This document shows positions 25,709 to 33,455 of a stretch of 39,474 bases of DNA, one piece after another (within the stretch, counting starts at the first letter, position 1; every line of letters starts with the position of its first letter). Origin of the DNA: Castellaniella sp041675725 (GTDB lineage: Bacteria; Pseudomonadota; Gammaproteobacteria; Burkholderiales; Burkholderiaceae_B); NCBI RefSeq assembly GCF_041675725.1, contig NZ_JBAYTI010000027.1, positions 1 through 39,474 of the forward strand, in the 5' to 3' direction. A model generated the notes under the pieces. The model made no database searches, was not told where the DNA came from, and was given only the letters and a program-made list of their open reading frames with translations. The position numbers and the translations under genes are program-made.

Positions 25709-25784
25709 TCCCCGATAGCTCAGTCGGTAGAGCGACGGACTGTTAATCCGCAGGTCACAGGTTCGAGCCCTGTTCGGGGAGCCA
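25709..25784 (+). tRNA. tRNA-Asn (anticodon GTT)
   Basis: A 76-base cloverleaf including an encoded CCA. The acceptor arms TCCCCGA and TCGGGGA pair perfectly. The D loop has AGCTCAGTCGGTAGAGC. The anticodon loop CTGTTAA places GTT at 25742-25744. The T arm contains GGTTCGAGCCC. The gene has its own promoter and a downstream hairpin terminator. No repeat of its 3' end occurs in the window to suggest an integrated element. Confidence 0.98.
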
Positions 25785-25792
25785 AGAAAATC

Positions 25793-25828
25793 AAGGGTTT
25801 CGGGTGATTCTGAAGCCCTTTATTTTTG
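25793..25828 (+). terminator. Rho-independent terminator of tRNA-Asn
   Basis: AAGGGTTTC (25793-25801) pairs with GAAGCCCTT (25812-25820) with one G-U wobble, followed by the T-rich tail TTATTTTT. It begins nine bases after the tRNA CCA. Confidence 0.8.
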
Positions 25829-25847
25829 ATCGTATGGGATGATCAAT

Positions 25848-25958
25848 CACGGCTAACCGCCCTGCCCGTATTGCGGAGGCCGGATACGCCGGCACACGCC
25901 TGCGATCCTGTTCAGTCATCCCTTGCAGATGAAGTTGTGCCGCCGACAGGGTGACAAC
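25848..25958 (-). pseudogene. Probable relic of a TacT/AtaT-type GNAT toxin
   Basis: Between tRNA-Asn and hslR the minus strand encodes about 37 residues containing VVTLSAAQLHLQGM, then RRRVPAYPASAIRAGRLAV. In type II GNAT toxins an equivalent segment reads roughly 'GYYTLSA...LP...RRLPRYP.PA..LGRLAVD' just before the acetyl-CoA loop. Here the similarity stops exactly at LAV: the following QGxGxG loop is missing, and the frame runs into the tRNA terminator. The upstream half is also absent, and the short frame overlaps the hslR 3' end. It is therefore too incomplete to be functional. The resemblance is from memory of the family, not a search. Chance similarity cannot be excluded. Confidence 0.45.
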
Positions 25959-25995
25959 GGTATCGGCCCCAATGGCGGCATCTGCTTCGCGCAAT

Positions 25996-26376
25996 TCAGC
26001 GCCCGCGCCACTCATCCATCTTGCGCCGGTCGCGTTTGGTAGGGCGGCCAGCCTCATATTCCCAGCCCGGTTCCGGCGCCAGGCGCTTCTGTTCGGCCAG
26101 ACGCTCGCGCCGCGCCTTGCTTTCCACGGTTTCAGCGTACAGCAGGGCCGCTTTGGGTGCGGGCCCGCGCACCGGGCTCAGGCCCCTCACCTGCACGGTG
26201 ACATCAAAGCCCGGTTTGTGCACCGATATGGCGTCGCCCATGGTGACCTCGCGCGCCGGCTTGCTGGCCTGGTCGTTGACCAGTACCCGCCCTGCCGTGA
26301 TCGCCTGCACCGCAAGGCTTCGGGTCTTGAAAAAGCGGGCCGCCCATAACCATTTGTCTAGCCGCATGCGCTCCAT
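25996..26376 (-). CDS. hslR: RNA-binding S4 domain heat-shock protein Hsp15
   Basis: A 126-residue protein with an N-terminal S4 RNA-binding domain (about residues 4-65: MRLDKWLWAARFFKTRSLA, then GRVLVNDQASKPAREV). A basic C-terminal tail (about 95-126, RPTKRDRRKMDEW) follows. Hsp15 binds 50S subunits that carry a stalled nascent chain and helps recycle them. A second ATG at codon 4 (26367) is an equally plausible start, as it follows GGAG. It points away from the iron-dependent dehydrogenase gene across an AT-rich region with a TATAAC element at 26414-26409. Confidence 0.93.
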   Translation of the reverse strand: MERMRLDKWLWAARFFKTRSLAVQAITAGRVLVNDQASKPAREVTMGDAISVHKPGFDVTVQVRGLSPVRGPAPKAALLYAETVESKARRERLAEQKRLAPEPGWEYEAGRPTKRDRRKMDEWRGR

Positions 26377-26517
26377 GACACAAACCTGCCCTTCCCAAGT
26401 CGGTCGGTGTTATATTTTTTGATAGACCGTATTCACTTAAATGATATAGGTTGAACTACCAATTTGCCACCCACACCTGCGTCCAATACCATCCTCGGTG
26501 CATTCGCCCCAGAAACG

Positions 26518-26547
26518 CTGACAAGTTTACGCCTATATGCTTATGAT
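26518..26547 (+). promoter_or_regulatory. Promoter candidate for the dehydrogenase-TRAP locus
   Basis: CTGACA (26518-26523) and TATGAT (26542-26547) are separated by 18 bases, with 5 of 6 consensus matches at each element. The predicted start near 26554 gives a leader of about 50 bases to the ATG at 26605. It argues against translation from the TTG codon at 26464. Confidence 0.55.
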
Positions 26548-26604
26548 CCTGTGCATGACGAGCCCTTGTCCCGAATCCACCCATCCGCACGCCTTTGCAC
26601 AGCC

Positions 26605-27768
26605 ATGATGCAGTTTATCTATCACAACCCGACACACATTCACTTTGGCTCCGGCGCACTGGCGCAGTTGCCCGATCTCGTGCGTGCGGCAGGCATCCAG
26701 CACGCCCTGCTCGCCTGCGATCCAGGGATCGTGCAGGCCGGGCTCGTCGAGCGCGTAACCCGCGTTCTGGCGGCCGCCCAAATTCCCCATACGGTTTTCT
26801 CCGACATCGAAAGCGATCCTGACGTCCGCTCGGTACGCCAGGGCGCAGAACTCGCGCGCGCCCAGGCATGCAACGGGGTCATTGGCCTGGGGGGCGGCAG
26901 TGTCATGGACGTCGCCAAAGCCATTGGCACCATGCTGTCCAATACCGGGGACATCAGCGATTACTTCGGCGTCGATCAGATCCCGACCCGGGCGGCCCCT
27001 GTCATCGCGATTCCCACGACAGCGGGCACCGGCAGCGAGGTCACCGTCTGGTCCGTTCTGTCGGATTCCGAAAACAACCGCAAAGTCAACATAGGCAGCG
27101 AAAACAATAGCGCCCGCATCGCCCTGCTCGACCCTGAACTCTCGCTGGGCCTGCCGCCGGCCGTCACAGCGGCCACGGGCATGGATGCCCTGACGCATGC
27201 CATCGAGTCCTTGGTCAACAAAGCGTGCCACCCACTGGCAGCCGCCCAGGCTGAAAAGGCCATCGAACTGATCGGTGCCCACCTGCGCCATGCCGTCCTG
27301 CGGGGCGACGATCTCGAGGCCCGCAGCCAGATGCTGGTCGGCAGTACGTTGGCGGGCCTGGCCTTCAACCGCATTCGGCTGGGCCTCGCCCACGCGTTTG
27401 CACTGCCGCTGGGCAATCGCTTTCACATACCGCATGGCCTGGTCAATGCCATCATGCTCACGCCCGTCATGCAGTACAATGTGCCCGCCAATGTAGCAGG
27501 CTACGCCCGGGTGGCCCGGCTTCTCGGGGAAGACACGCACGGCATCAGCGAACGCGCCGCTGCCGAACGTGCGGTCTCTGCGGTACAGGGGCTCAAGAGG
27601 GACATCGGCCTGACCCAGACATTGGCCGATTTTGGCGTCACCGAGCCGCACTTCGACACCCTCATCGACGAGGCCCTGACCTCTGGCAATATTCCCGTCA
27701 ACCCGCGCACACCCAACCGCGAAGGCATGCGACTACTGTTGAGCCAGGCGCTGTCCGGTGCGGTATGA
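26605..27768 (+). CDS. Iron-containing alcohol dehydrogenase
   Basis: A 387-residue group III (Fe2+) dehydrogenase. The nucleotide-binding motif GLGGGSVMDVAKAIG is at about residues 94-108, then IPTTAGTGSEVT. Metal ligands are expected in ATGMDALTHAIES and in GLAHAFALPLGNRFHIPHG (two histidines). Length is typical. The frame is open to a TTG at 26464, but the promoter candidate and the MMQFIYHNP start support 26605 or 26608. Family members reduce lactaldehyde, propanal, maleylacetate or other carbonyls; the substrate here is unknown. A ketopantoate reductase-like gene starts 58 bases downstream, followed by a TRAP transporter, all on one strand. Confidence 0.92.
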   Translation: MMQFIYHNPTHIHFGSGALAQLPDLVRAAGIQHALLACDPGIVQAGLVERVTRVLAAAQIPHTVFSDIESDPDVRSVRQGAELARAQACNGVIGLGGGSVMDVAKAIGTMLSNTGDISDYFGVDQIPTRAAPVIAIPTTAGTGSEVTVWSVLSDSENNRKVNIGSENNSARIALLDPELSLGLPPAVTAATGMDALTHAIESLVNKACHPLAAAQAEKAIELIGAHLRHAVLRGDDLEARSQMLVGSTLAGLAFNRIRLGLAHAFALPLGNRFHIPHGLVNAIMLTPVMQYNVPANVAGYARVARLLGEDTHGISERAAAERAVSAVQGLKRDIGLTQTLADFGVTEPHFDTLIDEALTSGNIPVNPRTPNREGMRLLLSQALSGAV

Positions 27769-27826
27769 AACGCAACGACGGCCGCCCGCGCTTGGCCCAT
27801 CGCGTCCAAAAACACCACAGCCTGTC

Positions 27827-28825
27827 ATGAAAGTATGTATTTTCGGGGCCGGCGCCGTAGGCAGTTATCTGGCTGCCCGGATCGGCCAGGCCAACGAGGC
27901 CCATCTCAGCGTGATTGCCCGGGGCTCCCAGCTTCAGGCCATTCGACGCCAGGGTATTCGTCTCGAAGCGCCCGATGAAACAATCACGGTGCGGCCCGCG
28001 CACCTCACAGACCAGCCCCATGACCTGCCGACACAAGATGTCGTGCTCGTCACGCTCAAAGTCATGGCGCAACCCGGTGCAGCGCCTGCCATCCGCCACC
28101 TGATACGCGACGGCGGCTGCGCGGTCTTTGCCGCCAACGGCATACCCTGGTGGTGGAAATACGGAACCGCGCAGCCCGCCGCGTTGCCGCTGCTGGATCC
28201 CGATGGCCGGCTTTGGAGCCTGGTCACCCCGGGCCAGGCGCTCAGCTGCGTCGTTTATTCGGCCAACGAAGTGATCGCCCCGGGGGTCGTGCGCCACCTG
28301 GGCAATAATCGATGGGTGCTGGGCGAATCAGACGCCTCGAACAGCGAACGCCTGGCCGGGATCGTCGCCCTGTTGCGCAACAGTGGCGTGCAGGCAGAGG
28401 CCAGCACCGAGATACGGACCGAAATCTGGGCCAAATTGCTGCGCAACGCCTCGCTCAACTCCTTGTGCGCCCTGACCCGCCTGCCCGTCGATGGGTTGGC
28501 TGAAGATCCCGAGCTCCTGGCCCTGGCCGATGCCCTCATCGATGAAATCATCGCCATCGCCTCGAGCCAGGGTTGCCGCCTCGACAGCCATCGCGACGCG
28601 GCTCGGGAACAATTGCGCCGGGGCGGTTCCGAGGGTGGCGCCCCGGCTGTCAAGGGGTTGCGACCCTCCATGCTGCAAGACGTCCTCGCGGGACGCGCCC
28701 TCGAGGTCGAAGCCATCCTGGGGCAGGCTCAGGCACTCGCCGTCGAAGCCGGCGTGCCCTGCCCCACCCTGGATCGGATCCTGCCGCTGGTACGCGGGCT
28801 GGACCGGAGCCTGAAAGTCCACTGA
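27827..28825 (+). CDS. 2-dehydropantoate 2-reductase family protein (ApbA/PanE-like)
   Basis: A 332-residue NAD(P)-dependent reductase. The N-terminal Rossmann motif FGAGAVGSYLAARI is at residues 5-18. The helical C-terminal domain contains EIWAKLLRNASLNSLCALTRLPV, with the family's catalytic lysine in WAKLL, and RPSMLQDVLAGRALEVEAI. Ketopantoate reductases make D-pantoate for coenzyme A, but many paralogues reduce other 2-oxo acids. Placement between an alcohol dehydrogenase and a 2-oxoacid-type TRAP transporter suggests the latter. The frame extends upstream, but the ATG at 27827 puts the GxGxxG motif at the expected distance. Confidence 0.9.
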   Translation: MKVCIFGAGAVGSYLAARIGQANEAHLSVIARGSQLQAIRRQGIRLEAPDETITVRPAHLTDQPHDLPTQDVVLVTLKVMAQPGAAPAIRHLIRDGGCAVFAANGIPWWWKYGTAQPAALPLLDPDGRLWSLVTPGQALSCVVYSANEVIAPGVVRHLGNNRWVLGESDASNSERLAGIVALLRNSGVQAEASTEIRTEIWAKLLRNASLNSLCALTRLPVDGLAEDPELLALADALIDEIIAIASSQGCRLDSHRDAAREQLRRGGSEGGAPAVKGLRPSMLQDVLAGRALEVEAILGQAQALAVEAGVPCPTLDRILPLVRGLDRSLKVH

Positions 28826-28864
28826 AGCCGCAAATCCGCGGTACACCACCAAAAGGAGACTCAC

Positions 28865-29971
28865 ATGACCACCCGCCGTTCCTTCCTCAACAAAGCTGTC
28901 GCATCGGCAGCCGGCGTCGGCGGCCTGGCGGCCATCGGTACGCCCGCCCTCGCGCAAGGTAACGAAGTCATACGCTGGCGCTGTACGTCCAGCTTCCCGA
29001 AAAACCTGGACATTCTTTACGGTTGCGCCGAAGTGCTCTCGGATGCCGTCGCGGCCGCCACTGACAACAAATTCCAGATTCAAGTCTTTGCAGCCGGGGA
29101 AATCGTGCCGGGCGGCCAGGCCTTCGATGCCGCATCAAACAACACCGTGCAGATGTGCCACTCGGCCTCGTACTACTACACGGGCAAGGACCCCGCCTTT
29201 GCGTTCGGCACGCATGCGCCATTCATGCTGGACACCCGCCAGCAGAACGCCTGGGCCTACCACGGCGAAGGCAAACAGCTGCTGGAAGACTTCTATCGCA
29301 AATACAACATCGTCGCTTTGCCGGGCGGTAACACCACGACCCAAATGGGCGGCTGGTTTCGCAATGAAATCAAATCGCTGGACGATCTCAAAGGGCTGAA
29401 ATTCCGCCTCTCCGGCCTGGGGGGCCAGGCGCTGGTCAAGATCGGCGTCGTGCCGCAACAGATCGGCGCGGGCGACATCTATCCGGCACTCGAGCGCGGC
29501 ACCATCGATGCCGCCGAGTTCAACGGCCCCTATGACGACGAAAAGCTGGGCCTCTACAAAGTGGCGCCGCATTACTACTATCCAGGATTCTGGGATGGCA
29601 CCTCGATGCAGCACTTCTTCATCAACACCGCCGAGTGGGACAAACTCCCGAAGCACTACCAAGCCATTCTGAAGTCCTGCGCAGCCGAGGCCAATATCGA
29701 CAGCATCGCCCGCTATGACGTCGTCAACCCACCCGTCCTGCGCAAGCTGGTGGCATCGGGCGTCAAGCTCCACGCCTTCCCACCCGAGGTCCTGGATGCT
29801 GCCTACAAGGCGACGATGGAACTCTACGAAGAACTCGCGGACACCAATCCCGAATTCAAGAAACTCTATCTCAGCCAGAAGGCATTCCAGAAAGATGCCG
29901 CGCTCTGGAATCAAGTATCCGAATACGCCTATGACAGCGTGATCAACCGCCAACTGCGCCAACAAGGCTAA
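28865..29971 (+). CDS. TRAP transporter substrate-binding protein, TakP-like, Tat signal
   Basis: A 368-residue periplasmic binding protein of a tripartite ATP-independent transporter. It begins with a twin-arginine signal (TTRRSFLNKAVASAAG, cleavage probably after ALA near residue 30). The DctP fold follows, with MGGWFRNEIKSLDDLKGLKFR and the ligand-site segment AAEFNGPYDDEKLGLYKVAP, then YYYPGFWDG. These last blocks closely resemble TakP of Rhodobacter, which binds 2-oxo acids with a cation. The predicted cargo is therefore a monocarboxylic 2-oxo or hydroxy acid; this is by resemblance. A strong AAAAGGAG site precedes the ATG. A stable hairpin separates it from the permease genes. Confidence 0.93.
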   Translation: MTTRRSFLNKAVASAAGVGGLAAIGTPALAQGNEVIRWRCTSSFPKNLDILYGCAEVLSDAVAAATDNKFQIQVFAAGEIVPGGQAFDAASNNTVQMCHSASYYYTGKDPAFAFGTHAPFMLDTRQQNAWAYHGEGKQLLEDFYRKYNIVALPGGNTTTQMGGWFRNEIKSLDDLKGLKFRLSGLGGQALVKIGVVPQQIGAGDIYPALERGTIDAAEFNGPYDDEKLGLYKVAPHYYYPGFWDGTSMQHFFINTAEWDKLPKHYQAILKSCAAEANIDSIARYDVVNPPVLRKLVASGVKLHAFPPEVLDAAYKATMELYEELADTNPEFKKLYLSQKAFQKDAALWNQVSEYAYDSVINRQLRQQG

Positions 29972-29995
29972 GCCCCCACGACGCGTTGCCATGTT

Positions 29996-30037
29996 GCGTC
30001 CGGGTGGGCCGGCATCGCCCGCCGCTCATCCGGACGC
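29996..30037 (+). promoter_or_regulatory. Intercistronic hairpin between dctP- and dctQ-type genes
   Basis: GCGTCCGGGTG (29996-30006) pairs with CATCCGGACGC (30027-30037) along 11 positions with one G-U wobble, around a GC-rich 20-base loop. It starts 25 bases after the binding-protein stop and ends just before the AGGAG site of the small permease. Hairpins in this position in transporter operons often stabilise or partly terminate the upstream mRNA, giving more binding protein than permease. Confidence 0.6.
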
Positions 30038-30056
30038 TCAACCAGGAGCCGCCTGA

Positions 30057-30644
30057 ATGGGCTTTCTACTCAGAATCAGCCAGGCCATCGACACCGTCAA
30101 TACCTGGATCGGCAAGACCAGTGGCTGGCTGCTGCTGCTGGCCGTCCTGATCAGCGCGACCAACGCCGTGGTCCGCAAAGTGTTCTCAATCAGCTCAAAT
30201 GCCTGGCTGGACGCACAATGGTATCTGTTTGGTGCCGTGTTCATGCTGTGCGCGTCCTACACTTTGCTGAAAAACGGCCATGTCCGCATTGACCTGTTGT
30301 CCAGCCGTCTCAGCAAGCGCACCCGCGACCTGATCGACCTGTTCGGCCACCTGTTTTTCCTGCTGCCCCTGACCGTGCTGATGGTCATCGAGTGCATCCC
30401 TTTTGCGCTCGAATCGTACCAACAGCGGGAAGGTTCGGCCAACGCGGGCGGGCTGCTGGTATGGCCTGCCAAACTGATCATTCTGGTCGGCTTCGCCCTG
30501 CTGTTCGTACAGGCCCTTTCCGAAATCATCAAGCGGGTGGCCGTGCTCGCAGGGCAACTCGATGACGCCGAACTCAACTCCGACACACCTGATCGGCCCG
30601 AAATGGACCTGGCCGAAGAAAGCCTTCCCTCTCAGGACCGATAG
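30057..30644 (+). CDS. TRAP transporter small permease subunit (DctQ type)
   Basis: A 195-residue inner-membrane protein with four predicted helices (about residues 20-40, 58-76, 98-118, 140-162). The DctQ features are a first helix with LLAVLISATNAVVRKVF, SNAWLDAQWYLFGAVFMLCASYTL, and KNGHVRIDLL. It partners the large permease, whose gene starts six bases after its stop. The acidic C-terminal tail (SDTPDRPEMDLAEE) has no assigned role. An AGGAG ribosome-binding site lies upstream of the ATG. Confidence 0.93.
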   Translation: MGFLLRISQAIDTVNTWIGKTSGWLLLLAVLISATNAVVRKVFSISSNAWLDAQWYLFGAVFMLCASYTLLKNGHVRIDLLSSRLSKRTRDLIDLFGHLFFLLPLTVLMVIECIPFALESYQQREGSANAGGLLVWPAKLIILVGFALLFVQALSEIIKRVAVLAGQLDDAELNSDTPDRPEMDLAEESLPSQDR

Positions 30645-30650
30645 CCCATC

Positions 30651-32309
30651 ATGCTGACTGCCTTCCTGATCGAAAACATGGCGCCGATCATGTTTGCCAG
30701 CCTGATCGTGTTTCTTTTGCTGGGCTACCCGGTTGCCTTTTCATTGTCTGCGGTGGGTATCTTCTTTGCCTGGGCGGGCATCGAGCTGGACCTCTTCACC
30801 ACGAACTTCCTGGGTGCCCTACCAGGCCGCGTCCTGGCGGTGATGTCCAACGAGACATTGCTGGCCATCCCTTTTTTCACGCTGATGGGCGCGATTCTCG
30901 AGCGATCCGGGATGGCCGAAGACCTGATCGACACCATTGGCCAGCTCTTCGGCCCGGTGCGTGGCGGGCTGGGATATGCCGTGATTTTCGTGGGCGCATT
31001 GCTGGCCGCAACCACCGGGATCGTGGCTGCCTCCGTGATTTCCATGGGCCTGATCGCACTGCCCATCATGTTGCGCTACGGGTACGACAGAAACCTGGCC
31101 ACTGGGGTCATCATGGCGTCGGGTACGCTGGCGCAGATCATCCCGCCCTCTATCATTCTGATCGTGTTGGCCGACCAACTGGGGGCCTCGGTCGGCGACA
31201 TGTACCGTGGCGCGCTCATTCCGGCGCTCTCCCTGACCGGCCTGTATGCACTCTACGTGTTCGTGCGCAGCCTGATCAACCCCCATATCGCGCCCGCTTT
31301 GCCACCCGAAGCCAGACACCTGACCGAAGCCGACGGCCGTATTGCCATCACATCCCTGCTGGTGCTGCTCGGGGCCATCGTCGTAGGCAGCTACGGGTTC
31401 TATACCGCCCTGGGGATGCTGAACCCGGACATGCTGCAAACAGACCGCCAGATCTACGGCGCCACCCTGGGTTTCGCCGTCGGCTACCTGGTGGCCCTGC
31501 TGGATCGCCGCTACAAGTTCGGCCTGCTCTCGAACATCGCCCAGGCGGTGATCATCGTCCTGGTGCCCCCGTTGGCGCTTGTGTTTCTGGTGCTCGGCAC
31601 GATCTTCCTGGGGGTTGCCACCCCCACCGAGGGCGGCGCCATGGGGGCTGCGGGGGCTTTGTTGCTGGCCCTCAGCAAGCGGCGGCTCAATTTCGGCGTG
31701 CTCTCCCAAGCCATCGACTCCACCGCCCGGTTGTCGGCCTTCGTGCTGTTCATCCTCATTGGTTCACGCGTATTTTCGCTCACGTTCTATGGCGTGGACG
31801 GCCACAAGTGGGTCGAAGACCTCCTGCTGCTCACCCCTGGCGGAACGATCGGATTCCTGGTCCTGGTCAATCTGATCGTATTCTTTCTGGGGTGTTTTCT
31901 GGATTTTTTTGAAATCGCCTTCATCCTGATTCCCTTGCTCGCACCCGCGGCGAGCGCCCTGGGGATCGACCTGATCTGGTTCGGCGTGATATTGGGAATC
32001 AACCTGCAATCCAGCTACCTGACGCCGCCCTTTGGCTTCGCCCTGTTCTTCATGCGTTCTGTGACTCCGGCCAAGGACTACACGGACCGGGTGACCGGCA
32101 AGCGGATCCGGGGCATCAAGACGGGGGAGATCTACAAGGCCGGGGTCAGCTTCGTGGTCCTGCAGGCCATCATGGTGGCCATCCTGGTCGCCTTCCCCAA
32201 CCTTGCCACAGTCAGCGACGATCACACCGGTGTGGATCCGGACACGGTGAAAATCGAGATCATGGGCCTGGATCCGACCTTCGACCTGGCGCCACTCGAC
32301 CTGAACTGA
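30651..32309 (+). CDS. TRAP transporter large permease subunit (DctM type)
   Basis: A 552-residue inner-membrane protein that forms the Na+-coupled transport channel. It has twelve or more hydrophobic segments and the DctM signatures AIPFFTLMGAILERSGMAEDLI, GIVAASVISMGLIALPIML, ASGTLAQIIPPSIILI and TPTEGGAMGAAGALLLAL. It is about 120 residues longer than classic DctM (about 430), with an extra section near residues 235-300 and a C-terminal extension. This long form is usual for TRAP systems with TakP-type binding proteins. It ends 91 bases before a convergent gene. Confidence 0.94.
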   Translation: MLTAFLIENMAPIMFASLIVFLLLGYPVAFSLSAVGIFFAWAGIELDLFTTNFLGALPGRVLAVMSNETLLAIPFFTLMGAILERSGMAEDLIDTIGQLFGPVRGGLGYAVIFVGALLAATTGIVAASVISMGLIALPIMLRYGYDRNLATGVIMASGTLAQIIPPSIILIVLADQLGASVGDMYRGALIPALSLTGLYALYVFVRSLINPHIAPALPPEARHLTEADGRIAITSLLVLLGAIVVGSYGFYTALGMLNPDMLQTDRQIYGATLGFAVGYLVALLDRRYKFGLLSNIAQAVIIVLVPPLALVFLVLGTIFLGVATPTEGGAMGAAGALLLALSKRRLNFGVLSQAIDSTARLSAFVLFILIGSRVFSLTFYGVDGHKWVEDLLLLTPGGTIGFLVLVNLIVFFLGCFLDFFEIAFILIPLLAPAASALGIDLIWFGVILGINLQSSYLTPPFGFALFFMRSVTPAKDYTDRVTGKRIRGIKTGEIYKAGVSFVVLQAIMVAILVAFPNLATVSDDHTGVDPDTVKIEIMGLDPTFDLAPLDLN

Positions 32310-32364
32310 GCCGCCGCGTCCTTGAACTGAACTGCCACGCCTTGCCGTCCCGCGCCCGTGCCGT

Positions 32365-32387
32365 GGCGCTTTCCCGGGGAACGCGCC
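32365..32387. terminator. Possible bidirectional hairpin between converging genes
   Basis: GGCGC-T-TTCCC and GGGAA-C-GCGCC form an imperfect palindrome with a single mismatched pair, in the 91-base gap between the TRAP permease gene and the convergent hydroxyacid dehydrogenase gene. There is no T-tract, so its role as a terminator is uncertain. Confidence 0.35.
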
Positions 32388-32400
32388 GGGCGCCGGATGA

Positions 32401-33429
32401 TCACGAACGATCCAGGCGTTCGAGCACGCGGGGCCAGACCTCGGGGTTGATCATCCGGGCCGGACGCTGACCAGCCATGAGGCACAGAATCTGCTCGGCA
32501 GCCATGGTCGCCACGTTGCGACGCGCCTCGTGGGTGACCCCGGCGATGTGGTAGCTGGGGATGACGTTATGCAGTGCCAGCAGCGGATGGCTGTGTGCGG
32601 GGGGCTCGGTCTCCCAGACATCCAGGCCCGCCCCCGCCAGGTGGCCCGACGCCAGGGCGGCCTGCAGGGCGTTTTCATCGTGAATCCCCCCACGGGCGGT
32701 GGATATGAATATCGCGCCCGGTTTCATGCTGGCATAGGCCGACGCATCGAACAGGCCACGGGTCTCGGCGGTCAGCGGACAATGCACCGACAGGATGTCG
32801 GCGACGGCCAGCAGTTCGGCCAACCCGACCTTTTCAGCGCCACGCGCCGAGATTTCAGCGGCATCGAGATAAGGATCGCAAGCCATCACCCGCATGCCGA
32901 ATGCGGCGGCCATGCGCGCGGTCAGGCGGCCGATGTGGCCCAACCCGACAATGCCCAAGGTCTTGCCCCGCAACTCATGCCCCATCAGGTCTTCGCGGGC
33001 GTAACCCGTGTCGTGGCGCATGCGCCAGGCGCATTCACCAATGCGCCGGGAGACGGCCAGCATCAGGCACAAGGCATGCTCGGCCACCGAGTTGGCATTG
33101 GCCCCCGCCTGGTTCACGACAAGCACCCCCGCGTGGCTGCACGCCTGCACGTCCACGGTGTCATAGCCTGCGCCGGTGGTCGACACGCACAATAGTTGCG
33201 GGCACTGCGCGAGCAGCTCGGCCGATACCTGCAGGGCGGCAGGCACCTCGTCGCGTACCGACGAAATCTGATAGACGTCGGCCGCCGCCAGGCGTGCGCG
33301 ATTGGCCACCGCCCCGTCCGCGATCCGGGCCACGTCCAGCGACACGCCCGGCGCCTCGGACAAAATGCGGTCAAAGCTGCGGTCGATCCACTGATCGAAC
33401 CGCACCACCTTCCTGGATGGCTGGTTCAT
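32401..33429 (-). CDS. D-isomer specific 2-hydroxyacid dehydrogenase family protein
   Basis: A 342-residue NAD-dependent dehydrogenase of the SerA/glyoxylate reductase family. The Rossmann motif GIVGLGHIGRLTARMA is at about residues 150-165. The catalytic set is visible as arginine in STARGGIHDENAL, glutamate in DVWETEPP and histidine in SYHIAGVT. There is no C-terminal ACT domain, so it is not a full-length regulated phosphoglycerate dehydrogenase. The frame is open 114 codons upstream into pncB, but the ATG at 33429 is the sensible start. It lies 26 bases after pncB on the same strand and is probably co-transcribed with it. The substrate is unknown; a 2-oxo acid is expected. Confidence 0.92.
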   Translation of the reverse strand: MNQPSRKVVRFDQWIDRSFDRILSEAPGVSLDVARIADGAVANRARLAAADVYQISSVRDEVPAALQVSAELLAQCPQLLCVSTTGAGYDTVDVQACSHAGVLVVNQAGANANSVAEHALCLMLAVSRRIGECAWRMRHDTGYAREDLMGHELRGKTLGIVGLGHIGRLTARMAAAFGMRVMACDPYLDAAEISARGAEKVGLAELLAVADILSVHCPLTAETRGLFDASAYASMKPGAIFISTARGGIHDENALQAALASGHLAGAGLDVWETEPPAHSHPLLALHNVIPSYHIAGVTHEARRNVATMAAEQILCLMAGQRPARMINPEVWPRVLERLDRS

Positions 33430-33455
33430 GGCATGTTTTCCTGCTGCGGGCCTGC

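Noticed and set aside
25709..25784. tRNA-Asn as a current integration site
   Set aside because: No integrase, no duplicate of the tRNA 3' end and no base-composition change are seen in the window. Only the small GNAT relic hints at past insertion.
25791..26057. An 88-codon frame on the minus strand between tRNA-Asn and hslR, considered as an intact gene
   Set aside because: It overlaps the hslR coding end, has no plausible ribosome-binding site, and runs through the tRNA terminator. Only its middle resembles a known family, so it is reported as a relic.
26464..26604. N-terminal 47-residue extension of the iron-dependent dehydrogenase from a TTG codon
   Set aside because: A good promoter (CTGACA-N18-TATGAT) lies inside it, and homologues begin at the MQFIYHNP-like position.
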